In this document: in pieces, positions 1 through 5,655 of the stretch | Numbering within the stretch: position 1 is the stretch's first letter | Layout of the letters: each line of letters begins with the position of its first letter | DNA from: Bacteroidales bacterium | GTDB taxonomy: Bacteria > Bacteroidota > Bacteroidia > Bacteroidales > UBA932 | Length of the DNA stretch: 5,655 bases | Reading direction: 5' to 3' | NCBI GenBank assembly: GCA_009774765.1 | Contig: VSOK01000079.1 | Coordinates: 1 to 5,655 of the forward strand | Notes under the pieces: model-generated | What the model was told of the DNA's origin: nothing | The model's database searches: none | The model's input: the letters and a program-made list of their open reading frames with translations, nothing else | Translations under genes and position numbers: made by a program

Positions 1-25
1 TTTTTTTGTGTCGCCCTGGAACGCA

Positions 26-55
26 CAACGGTGTGGGGTTAACCCCACACCGTTG
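26..55. repeat. Perfect 30-bp palindrome just downstream of pepT, possible operon 3' end / terminator hairpin
   Basis: The arm CAACGGTGTGGGGTT (26-40) is followed directly by its exact reverse complement (41-55). As RNA it would form a stem of about 13 bp closed by a UUAA loop, GC-rich near the loop. It begins 5 nt after the pepT stop codon, the usual place for a transcript-end hairpin. On the minus strand it is not followed by a T-tract (the next bases read TGCGTTCC), and on the plus strand the following bases are only mildly T-rich. It is therefore not a textbook intrinsic terminator in either direction. It may stabilise the 3' end, assist termination between converging genes, or be a protein-binding site. 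The palindrome is certain; its role is inferred. Confidence 0.6.
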
Positions 56-60
56 CACTT

Positions 61-1296
61 CTATCTTGAATCTTCATTTTGTGCAAACAGACTTATTATA
101 TTGATTATTACCTTGAAAGCTTTTTCCATACTTTCCAGCGGTATGTACTCCATTTTTCCGTGGAAATTGTGCCCTCCGGCAAAAATGTTCGGGCAGGGGA
201 GACTCATAAACGAAAGGTTCGCTCCGTCTGTACCTCCGCGTATCGGCTGTATACGTGGTGTCACTCCCTCCATTTCCATAGCTTTCACAGCCTTCTCTAT
301 GATATGGTAATGAGGTTCCACCTCTTTTCTCATATTATAGTACTGGTGTTTGATTTCAACGGATGCGACTTGATTCCCGTATTTGCTGTTGATGAATTCA
401 ACGCATCTTTTCAGCGTTTCCTTTTTCTTCTCGAACAGATTTATGTCGTGGTCGCGGATTATATATGAGAAAACAGACTCCTCCACAGTGCCGTTGAATC
501 CTGTTATATGGAAGAATCCTTCATATCCGTCAGTGTGTTCCGGGCGTTGCTCTACGGGAAGGAGTCCGTTGAGCTCCATACCGATAAGGATTGAGTTCAG
601 CATCTTTCCTTTTGCATATCCCGGGTGGATGTTACGTCCCTGGATATGTACTGTGGCCGCGGCGGCATTAAAGTTTTCATATTCCAGTTCTCCTATAGCT
701 CCTCCGTCCATCGTATAGGCATATTGCGCCCCGAATTTCTGTACGTCGAACTTTACGACTCCACGTCCTATCTCCTCATCCGGGGTAAATCCTATTTTGA
801 TCTCTCCGTGCCTGAATTCAGGATGCTCCATTATATATTGCGCCGCAGCCATGATTTCTGCCACTCCGGCCTTGTCGTCGGCTCCGAGCAGGGTCGTTCC
901 GTCTGTAGTGATTATGGTCTGGCCTTTATATGACAGAAGTTCAGGGAAATCTTCCACTTTGAGGCTCAGACCTGTCCGGCTGTTCAGTAGAATGTCCTCT
1001 CCGTTGTAGTCTTTTATTATCTGTGGACGGATATCTGCACCGGAAGCGTCAGGAGCGGTATCCACGTGTGCGATGAAGCCTACTGCCGGGATTCCGGCCC
1101 CGCAGTTTGATGGTATTGTAGCCATCACATAGCCGTATTCATCCAGTGTGGCTTCAATGCCGAGCGCATTCAGTTCGTCCTTAAGCATTTTCAGGAGAAC
1201 GGTCTGCTTCGCGCTGCTTGGCTGGCTTTCGGAATCCGGGTCGGACTGTGTGTCCACAGCCACATATCTTAAAAATCTGTCAAGTATATTTTCCAT
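61..1296 (-). CDS. pepT: Peptidase T (tripeptide aminopeptidase, M20 family)
   Basis: This is a cytoplasmic di-zinc aminopeptidase that removes the N-terminal residue from tripeptides. At 411 residues it matches the usual family length of about 408-410, so it is complete. The M20 metal and catalytic residues are in place: H77 and D79 in HVDTAPDASG, D140 in LLGADDKAG, the general base and zinc ligand E174/E175 in TPDEEIGRG, D197 in YTMDGG, and H379 in GGHNFHGKMEY. H224 in GRNIHPG lies in the dimerisation (lid) domain, roughly residues 210-320, inserted between the two halves of the catalytic domain. RGGTDGANLS at 353-362 is also typical of PepT. There is no signal peptide. The ATG at 1296 fits the normal family N-terminus (MENILDRFLRYVAVDTQSD); no good Shine-Dalgarno is visible, only AAGG 16 nt upstream. 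It starts 21 bp after the ZIP gene and ends in TAG, and is likely the last gene of the operon. Confidence 0.96.
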   Translation of the reverse strand: MENILDRFLRYVAVDTQSDPDSESQPSSAKQTVLLKMLKDELNALGIEATLDEYGYVMATIPSNCGAGIPAVGFIAHVDTAPDASGADIRPQIIKDYNGEDILLNSRTGLSLKVEDFPELLSYKGQTIITTDGTTLLGADDKAGVAEIMAAAQYIMEHPEFRHGEIKIGFTPDEEIGRGVVKFDVQKFGAQYAYTMDGGAIGELEYENFNAAAATVHIQGRNIHPGYAKGKMLNSILIGMELNGLLPVEQRPEHTDGYEGFFHITGFNGTVEESVFSYIIRDHDINLFEKKKETLKRCVEFINSKYGNQVASVEIKHQYYNMRKEVEPHYHIIEKAVKAMEMEGVTPRIQPIRGGTDGANLSFMSLPCPNIFAGGHNFHGKMEYIPLESMEKAFKVIINIISLFAQNEDSR

Positions 1297-1317
1297 ATTG
1301 ATGATTGTTTTACCTTA

Positions 1318-2154
1318 TTATAATATAAGGAGACTGGCTCCCATAATCGCCATCCCTCCGACAATTCCTGAGATTGCGGTGTGATGTCTACCGTATTTTT
1401 CCGCTGTCGGCAGCAGCTCGTCAAGAGAAATGTATATCATGATACCGGCTACGGCCGCCAATATCAGCGGGAAGGCTGCCCCTCCGGCAAGATCGACGCC
1501 TGCCAATGAGGTGATTGCATAGCATATTGCTGCTCCGGCAGGTTCGCTCAGTCCGGATAGCGTGGCATAAAGAAGGGCCTTGCCTTTGCTCTTTGTCGCA
1601 TAATATATAGGAATAGCCACGGCGATACCCTCAGGTATGTTGTGGATGGCTATTGCGAATGCTATGCCTCCTCCGGTCTGCGGGTCGTTCAATGCTCCTA
1701 TGAATGTGGCCATACCTTCAGGGAAATTATGGATTGCGATTGCAAGAGCCGACATTATTCCCAGTTTTTTCAATGCTTTTTCCGCAGAGCCTCCTTCTTC
1801 TGACAGTTTTTTTGTGGCCGGAGTATCCGCGTCCAATGTCAGTCCTGATGCTTCGTGCGGGTTCTCGTACTCCGGTATGAGGAAGTCGATGAGGGTTATT
1901 ATGCCCATTCCTGCAAAAAAGCACAGCAATACGAATGCCTTGCCGTTCCTGATGCCGGTTGCTGTTATGGCGGCCTGTGCCTCGGGATAAAGTTCCGCGA
2001 GTGAAATGAATATCATGACTCCGGCAGACAGTCCGAGGGCAGCCGCAAGAAAATTGCTGCTCAGTTTTTTCTTGAACAGTATCACGGCTCCTCCGATGCC
2101 TGTGGATGCTCCTGCGATGAGGGTGAGAACAAGTGCTCCTACAACTCCGTCCAT
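1318..2154 (-). CDS. zupT: ZupT-like ZIP family divalent metal transporter
   Basis: This is an inner-membrane carrier of the ZIP family, predicted to bring Zn2+ (and, in known ZupT proteins, also Fe2+, Mn2+ or Co2+) into the cytoplasm. It has 278 residues and about eight membrane segments, near 2-25, 35-57, 72-94, 133-155, 162-186, 193-216, 225-247 and 258-278. The two metal-site motifs of the family are intact: HNFPEG at 142-147 in TM4 and HNIPEG at 171-176 in TM5, followed by GLSEPAG (E204) in TM6. The closing DELLPTAE and GGMAIMGASLLIL are also typical. E. coli ZupT is about 257 residues; much of the extra length is the charged TM3-TM4 loop at about 95-130, which has one histidine only (H100) and so is not a His-rich metal loop. 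The ATG at 2154 has a good Shine-Dalgarno, AGGAGA, 8 nt upstream. The gap to the preceding OPT gene is 23 bp. Which metal is carried cannot be told from sequence. Confidence 0.93.
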   Translation of the reverse strand: MDGVVGALVLTLIAGASTGIGGAVILFKKKLSSNFLAAALGLSAGVMIFISLAELYPEAQAAITATGIRNGKAFVLLCFFAGMGIITLIDFLIPEYENPHEASGLTLDADTPATKKLSEEGGSAEKALKKLGIMSALAIAIHNFPEGMATFIGALNDPQTGGGIAFAIAIHNIPEGIAVAIPIYYATKSKGKALLYATLSGLSEPAGAAICYAITSLAGVDLAGGAAFPLILAAVAGIMIYISLDELLPTAEKYGRHHTAISGIVGGMAIMGASLLIL

Positions 2155-2162
2155 AGTTTCAA

Positions 2163-2168
2163 TCTCCT
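2163..2168 (-). promoter_or_regulatory. Shine-Dalgarno sequence of the ZIP gene
   Basis: On the minus strand AGGAGA lies 8 nt before the ATG at 2154, inside the 23-bp gap after the OPT gene. It supports this start codon. It stands out because the other three genes have no convincing Shine-Dalgarno, as is common in Bacteroidota. It suggests that the ZIP gene is translated by its own initiation rather than by coupling to OPT. Confidence 0.7.
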
Positions 2169-2177
2169 GTCAGGCCG

Positions 2178-4154
2178 TTATTTCTTGGCTTTGAGTGAAG
2201 ACCATATTATATAGCCGATGATTGCCAGATAAGGAATGATTGCAACCGGTTCCGTCCATGGTGAAGGTTTCATGAACAAATCAACCTGGGCGAATCTCAG
2301 TATTGCGCTGACCACTCCCATAAGTGCGCCTCCGGCAATGAATCCGGATGCTATGAGAGTCCCTTTTTCCTTGCGGGCATCATTGGTTTCCTTGTCTTTG
2401 CTGCGTGAACCTACAAACCACGCGATAGCACCTCCTGCCAGAATCGGCAGGTTCAGGTCTATAGGGATGAACATTCCGAGAGCAAAGGCGAGTGCAGGTA
2501 TTCTGAATAATGTAAGGATTATGGCGAGAACAGCACCTATTCCGTACAGGAGCCACGGTGCGCTTCCACCGTTCATCATCGGCTCTATAACGGCGGCCAT
2601 GGCATTGGCCTGAGGAGCCACAAGTGCATTTTCGCCTGTGAATCCGTAGGTTCTGTTGAGTACAAGCATTACTCCTCCGACGGTAGCCGCGGCTACAAGA
2701 GTTCCAAGGAACTTCCAGGTTTCCTGTGTTTTCGGAGTGGAGCCTATCCAGTATCCCACTTTCAGGTCGGTTACAAATGCTCCTGCGACAGAAAGGGCAG
2801 TACATACTACTCCACCTATTATAAGTGCGGCTGTCATTCCGGCTGTTCCTTTGAGCCCTGATGCTACCATTATAAGGGAGGCGAGAATCAGGGTCATAAG
2901 CGTCATTCCGCTGACAGGATTTGAACCGACTATTGCAATGGCATTTGCTGCTACAGTAGTGAACAGGAATGCTATTATTCCGACCACAAGCACTCCGATT
3001 ACCGCGTGCCAGATATTGTCCACGACTCCAAAGGCGAAGAACAGGAATACGGCGATTATTGAAACAGCTATTCCTATGGCAACGATTTTCATCGATATGT
3101 CCCTTTGTGTGCGGATTGTCTCCTGTTCCTCATCACCTTTTTCCCTTCTGAACTCGTTTGCCGCAAGTCCTACTGCCGATCTGATGACCCCGAAAGATTT
3201 GACAATTCCTATCACACCTGCTGTGGCGATTCCTCCGATTCCGATATGCCTTGCGTATTCCCTGAATATTTCCTCTGCGGACATCTGTCCTACGGTGGAG
3301 GATATTCCGGTATTCATGAAATCCAGTACCTGACCTCCCCAGATGACATTCATAAGAGGTATTATGACAAGCCATACAAGAAAGCTTCCGCAGCAGATGA
3401 CAAACGCGTATTTTAGTCCTATTATATATCCGAGACCGAGAAGTGCCGCTCCGGTGTTCAGTTTGAGCACTACTTTGGCCTTGTCCGCCACTGCTGCTCC
3501 CCAGGTGGTGACGGTCGTGGATATCGTTTCTGCCCAAAGTCCGAAAGTGGAGACGACAAAATCATATATACCTCCGATCAATCCGCTGACAAGAAGTGTC
3601 TTGGCTCCGTTGCCTCCCGCTTCTCCGCTTACCAGCACCTGTGTGGTTGCGGTCGCTTCGGGAAAAGGATATTTACCGTGCATTTCCTTCACGAAATACT
3701 TTCTGAACGGTATCAGGAAAAGTATTCCGAGCACACCTCCAAGCAGTGATGAAAAGAACACCTTTGTGAAGTTCACTGTAAGTTCCGGATATTTGTCCTG
3801 GAGAATATATAATGCAGGGAGGGTGAAAATCGCTCCTGCGACGATTCCTCCGGAACAGGAACCTATGGATTGTATTATGACGTTTTCTCCGAGGGCGTTC
3901 TTTCTGCCGAGCGCGCTGCTCAGACCTACCGCGATTATCGCAATCGGGATTGCTGCTTCAAACACCTGTCCTACTTTCAGCCCGAGAAAGGCGGCCGCGG
4001 CAGAGAAAACTATGGTCATAAGAAGTCCTATACATACTGACCAGGGTGTTACTTCCTTGTAATTCTGCGACGGGGAAAGCAGAGGCTTGTATTCTTCTCC
4101 CGGTTTAAGCTCCCTGTGCGCGTTCTCAGGCAGGGTAAGTTTGGGATTTTTCAT
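2178..4154 (-). CDS. OPT family oligopeptide transporter
   Basis: This is a polytopic inner-membrane protein of the OPT/YSL superfamily, in the bacterial putative oligopeptide transporter branch. Characterised superfamily members are mostly eukaryotic and are proton-coupled importers of small peptides or of metal chelates, so the bacterial substrate is inferred. It has 658 residues, typical of the branch. A soluble N-terminal tail (about 1-36) is followed by roughly 14-16 hydrophobic segments running to residue 653, with a charged cytoplasmic-type loop at about 333-352 (rich in E, R and K) and another at 583-597. Family signatures seen are GENVIIQSIGS at 89-99, GKYPFPEATATTQ at 160-172 and GSNPVSGMT at 410-418. 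There is no signal peptide or frameshift. The ATG at 4154 gives the usual N-terminus (a Lys/Pro-rich tail ahead of TM1); no Shine-Dalgarno is visible. It lies 36 bp after trpS and 23 bp before the ZIP gene. Together with pepT it suggests peptide uptake and breakdown; transport of a metal-peptide complex is the main alternative. Confidence 0.92.
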   Translation of the reverse strand: MKNPKLTLPENAHRELKPGEEYKPLLSPSQNYKEVTPWSVCIGLLMTIVFSAAAAFLGLKVGQVFEAAIPIAIIAVGLSSALGRKNALGENVIIQSIGSCSGGIVAGAIFTLPALYILQDKYPELTVNFTKVFFSSLLGGVLGILFLIPFRKYFVKEMHGKYPFPEATATTQVLVSGEAGGNGAKTLLVSGLIGGIYDFVVSTFGLWAETISTTVTTWGAAVADKAKVVLKLNTGAALLGLGYIIGLKYAFVICCGSFLVWLVIIPLMNVIWGGQVLDFMNTGISSTVGQMSAEEIFREYARHIGIGGIATAGVIGIVKSFGVIRSAVGLAANEFRREKGDEEQETIRTQRDISMKIVAIGIAVSIIAVFLFFAFGVVDNIWHAVIGVLVVGIIAFLFTTVAANAIAIVGSNPVSGMTLMTLILASLIMVASGLKGTAGMTAALIIGGVVCTALSVAGAFVTDLKVGYWIGSTPKTQETWKFLGTLVAAATVGGVMLVLNRTYGFTGENALVAPQANAMAAVIEPMMNGGSAPWLLYGIGAVLAIILTLFRIPALAFALGMFIPIDLNLPILAGGAIAWFVGSRSKDKETNDARKEKGTLIASGFIAGGALMGVVSAILRFAQVDLFMKPSPWTEPVAIIPYLAIIGYIIWSSLKAKK

Positions 4155-4190
4155 ATCGTATCTGTGTTGTCGTTATATATAATAGATGTA

Positions 4191-5318
4191 TTATTGCTGC
4201 TCTTTGAATCTGAGAGACTGAGCTGCAATCAGTTCTGAATCATCAAAATAATTGATCTGCATAGCTTTGCGCACATCTTCGAGCGTTGAGGCGGCTGCCT
4301 TTCGGGCCTCTTCACAACCTTTTTTCAGCATATCGTAGACTGCAGGTATGTCCTGTGCGAATTTCTGTCTTCTCTCGCGTATTGGCTTCAGTTCTTCCTG
4401 AAGTATGGCATTGAGGAATTTTTTGACTTTCACATCTCCGAGTCCTCCTCGACGGTAATGTGCCTTCAATTCGTCAAGATCTGCGTAGTCCGGAAGGTAT
4501 GATGCGAAGTGTTCCGGTCTGCAGAATGCGTCAAGATATGTGAATACAGTGTTTCCCTCGACTTTTCCCGGATCTTCGACCCTGAGATGGTCCGGATCGG
4601 TGAACATGCTCATGATGCTCTTGCGTACATCTTCTTCCGTATCGGAGAGATAGATGCAGTTGCCGAGCGACTTGCTCATTTTTGCCTTGCCGTCCGTGCC
4701 GGGAAGGCGCAGACATGCTGCATTCGTCGGCAGGAGTATTTCCGGCTCCACAAGGGTTTCACCGTAAGTTGAGTTGAATTTCCTTACTATTTCCCTTGTC
4801 TGCTCTACCATCGGCTCCTGGTCCTCTCCGGCCGGAACTGTAGTGGCGCGGAACGCTGTGATGTCCGATGCCTGGCTTATAGGGTAAGTGAAAAATCCTA
4901 CAGGTGTGCCTTTCTTGTTCTGGCTGGCCGTGTCTTCTGTGTCGTTGTCAGAAAATCCCCTCATCTGTATCTCCGCCTTGACCGTAGGGTTGCGCTGGAG
5001 ACGCTGCACCGTCACGAGATTCATATAATAAAAGGCGAGTTCGCATAGTTCAGGGACCTGCGACTGGACGAATATGGTGCATTGGGATGGATCTATTCCA
5101 CATGCAAGATAGTCCAATGCCACTTCGATCAGGTTCTGGCGGATCTTTTCCGGATTGTCCGCATTGTCCGTAAGAGCCTGTGCGTCGGCAATCATTATAT
5201 ATATCTTGTCAAATTCTCCTGAATTCTGCAGTTCGACCCTTCTTCTGAGGGATCCGACATAATGTCCTACGTGCAGGCGTCCGGTCGGTCTGTCACCGGT
5301 AAGAATGATTTTTCCCAT
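4191..5318 (-). CDS. trpS: Tryptophan--tRNA ligase (TrpRS)
   Basis: This class I aminoacyl-tRNA synthetase charges tRNA(Trp) with tryptophan using ATP, in the cytoplasm. The ATP-binding HIGH motif appears as HVGH at 16-19 within GDRPTGRLHVGHYVGSL, and the second signature KMSKS is at 213-217 within DGKAKMSKSLGN. Other conserved stretches are IADAQALTDN (43-52), YYMNLVTVQRLQRNPTVKAEI (97-117), the GEDQEPMVEQTREIVRKFN region (164-182) and DPDHLRVEDPGKVEGN (241-256). It belongs to the form found in many Firmicutes and Bacteroidota (start ILTGDRPTG). At 375 residues it is longer than the common 330-345. The extra length is a hydrophilic insertion at about 122-137 (SDNDTEDTASQNKKG) and a C-terminal tail of about 17 residues after INYF. 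The ATG at 5318 puts HIGH at the normal distance from the N-terminus. The leader is short and A-rich with no Shine-Dalgarno. It is likely the first gene of a four-gene operon. Confidence 0.97.
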   Translation of the reverse strand: MGKIILTGDRPTGRLHVGHYVGSLRRRVELQNSGEFDKIYIMIADAQALTDNADNPEKIRQNLIEVALDYLACGIDPSQCTIFVQSQVPELCELAFYYMNLVTVQRLQRNPTVKAEIQMRGFSDNDTEDTASQNKKGTPVGFFTYPISQASDITAFRATTVPAGEDQEPMVEQTREIVRKFNSTYGETLVEPEILLPTNAACLRLPGTDGKAKMSKSLGNCIYLSDTEEDVRKSIMSMFTDPDHLRVEDPGKVEGNTVFTYLDAFCRPEHFASYLPDYADLDELKAHYRRGGLGDVKVKKFLNAILQEELKPIRERRQKFAQDIPAVYDMLKKGCEEARKAAASTLEDVRKAMQINYFDDSELIAAQSLRFKEQQ

Positions 5319-5512
5319 ATCTTTTAAAAATTATTTTTCGTTTTGTTTTTACAGATTGCAAAAGTAGCAAATAAAGTGGATAGAATTGTCTTTAAGAATG
5401 ACGAAAATTTTTATTTGTCTGTTTAGTAGGGTTTGTTCGCTTGTAATCAATGCTTTATATGCTATATGCCATATTTGGGCGAAAAAATATTTTGAAAAAA
5501 TGTTCAGAAAAA
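5319..5512. other. AT-rich divergent intergenic region between trpS and the predicted rRNA promoter
   Basis: No gene is seen on either strand from 5319 to the window end (337 bp). This part holds the trpS promoter at its left and an AT-rich stretch with A-runs at 5482-5487, 5495-5500 and 5508-5512 just before the plus-strand -33 box. Those runs could act as an UP-like element or bend the DNA; their spacing (about 13 bp) is not strictly helical. A tandem 7-mer TATATGC occurs twice at 5456-5469, meaning unknown. No tRNA or other RNA gene is recognised. Confidence 0.6.
5359..5366 (-). promoter_or_regulatory. Predicted -7 box of the trpS operon promoter
   Basis: The minus strand reads TACTTTTG here (followed by CA), an exact match to the Bacteroidota -7 consensus TAnnTTTG. 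Transcription would start near 5352-5355, giving a 5' leader of about 35 nt before the trpS ATG. No clear TTTG -33 element is present at the 19-21 nt spacing (that stretch reads AAAGACAA), so the promoter may be of medium strength. The leader is too short and too A-rich for a T-box or riboswitch. No other TAnnTTTG box lies ahead of the downstream genes in the intergenic gaps, which supports a single transcript. Confidence 0.55.
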
Positions 5513-5543
5513 TTTGGAAGTAAAAAAAATGTCCGTATCTTTG
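5513..5543 (+). promoter_or_regulatory. Strong Bacteroidota-type promoter, likely of an rRNA operon
   Basis: TTTG (5513-5516) is separated by exactly 19 nt from TATCTTTG (5536-5543), matching the primary sigma factor consensus of Bacteroidota at both boxes and in spacing. The spacer contains an A8 run (5522-5529) and the upstream region is rich in A-runs, as expected of a very active promoter. Transcription should begin at about 5547-5550 and run rightwards out of the window, divergent from trpS. Confidence 0.8.
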
Positions 5544-5547
5544 CAGC

Positions 5548-5568
5548 CCGTTTCAGAAATAGAGACGG
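5548..5568 (+). other. Small hairpin at the 5' end of the plus-strand leader
   Basis: CCGTTTC (5548-5554) can pair with GAGACGG (5562-5568), giving a 7-bp stem with one G-U pair and a 7-nt loop AGAAATA. It sits almost at the predicted transcription start. It could protect the 5' end or be part of the rRNA precursor fold. It has no U-tract after it, so it is not a terminator. The pairing is visible; its function is inferred. Confidence 0.45.
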
Positions 5569-5578
5569 TGAAAACAAC

Positions 5579-5591
5579 AGTTCATTGACAA
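5579..5591 (+). promoter_or_regulatory. boxA-like antitermination sequence in the predicted rRNA leader
   Basis: AGTTCATTGACAA matches 9 of 13 positions of the E. coli rrn boxA element TGCTCTTTAACAA, and a GTTCWTTGACA-type sequence before 16S rRNA genes is, as I recall it, a common feature of Bacteroidota. In E. coli, boxA RNA binds NusB-NusE and lets polymerase read through the untranslated rRNA genes. Position (about 30-40 nt after the predicted start) and orientation fit. The match is seen directly; the function is by analogy. Confidence 0.5.
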
Positions 5592-5655
5592 TATTGAGAA
5601 AGATAACGAGGTAAAGAAGAAAAAAGAAAAACAAGAGTCTGTAATGGAAAAAGAA

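Larger units (their letters stand above)
5547..5655 (+). other. Predicted 5' leader of a ribosomal RNA operon, cut by the window end
   Basis: From the predicted start the transcript runs through the hairpin and the boxA-like site into a purine-rich, C-poor stretch (5592-5655, mostly A and G) with no apparent structure. This is typical of pre-16S leaders. The 16S gene itself (which would show the conserved GAGTTTGATC start) has not begun by 5655, so the rRNA call rests on the promoter, the boxA-like site and composition only. The alternative is a protein gene starting at the ATG at 5644 (reading MEKE), which lacks a good ribosome binding site and is cut after four codons. Confidence 0.55.

Noticed and set aside
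26..55. The palindrome as a XerCD dif site
   Set aside because: dif sites have two 11-bp arms around a 6-bp spacer and an AT-rich core with recognisable arm sequences; this is a spacerless palindrome with G/C-rich arms and no such match.
1297..1317. A separate promoter or terminator between the ZIP gene and pepT
   Set aside because: The gap is 21 bp with no TAnnTTTG box and no inverted repeat, so read-through from the ZIP gene is simpler.
2656..4062. Two long open frames on the plus strand (about 225 and 239 codons, 2656-3333 and 3343-4062) opposite the OPT gene
   Set aside because: They lie wholly antisense to a strongly conserved membrane protein and their translations are rich in Pro, Ser, Thr and Ala with no recognisable domain, as expected from the reverse complement of Gly/Ala/Val/Ile-rich codons. 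No promoter or ribosome binding site supports them.
4155..4190. Internal promoter for OPT in the 36-bp gap after trpS (an AT-rich TATATATAA stretch)
   Set aside because: It resembles a generic TATA-rich run but lacks the TTTG half of the Bacteroidota -7 box and any -33 element.
5319..5358. T-box, trp attenuator or riboswitch in front of trpS
   Set aside because: The predicted leader is only about 35 nt, almost all A and T, with no stem of note, no specifier loop and no T-box core motif.
5644..5655. ATG with three following codons (MEKE) at the right edge as the start of a protein gene
   Set aside because: Only four codons are visible, there is no good Shine-Dalgarno, and the promoter, boxA-like site and composition upstream fit an rRNA leader better. 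It cannot be excluded without sequence to the right.

Overview
The window looks like a chromosomal segment of a Bacteroidales bacterium (phylum Bacteroidota), genus not determined. Three things point there. The promoters follow the Bacteroidota TTTG / TAnnTTTG pattern rather than TTGACA / TATAAT. Most start codons have no recognisable Shine-Dalgarno sequence (one gene of four does). The TrpRS, OPT, ZIP and PepT proteins are ordinary bacterial housekeeping or nutrient types. Coding sequence has moderate GC content, while the intergenic region at the right end is very AT-rich.

Layout: positions 1-60 are a short non-coding stretch holding a perfect 30-bp palindrome. From 61 to 5318 four genes lie head to tail on the minus strand, in transcription order trpS (tryptophanyl-tRNA synthetase), an OPT-family oligopeptide transporter, a ZupT-like ZIP metal transporter and pepT (peptidase T). 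The gaps are only 36, 23 and 21 bp, with no promoter-like or terminator-like signal in them, so the four probably form one transcription unit. It would be driven by a TACTTTTG box at 5359-5366 and end near the palindrome just after pepT. The region 5319-5655 has no gene on either strand. It holds the trpS promoter and, diverging from it, a very good Bacteroidota promoter (TTTG-N19-TATCTTTG). That promoter is followed by a small hairpin, a boxA-like sequence and a purine-rich, C-poor leader. This is the look of the 5' leader of a ribosomal RNA operon, whose 16S gene would begin just beyond the right edge.

How the genes fit together: the last three make sense as a peptide-use module. OPT would bring small peptides (or metal-peptide chelates) across the inner membrane, the ZIP carrier would bring in zinc or another divalent metal, and PepT, a di-zinc tripeptidase, would cut the imported peptides. 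trpS at the head is a translation gene. With a predicted rRNA operon diverging from it, the locus joins translation capacity and amino-acid supply. The family assignments are secure; the operon and the functional link are inference.

I found no evidence of a mobile element, CRISPR array, toxin-antitoxin, phage gene, tRNA, pseudogene or unknown multi-gene system. The window is mostly ordinary core genome, and the findings are modest.
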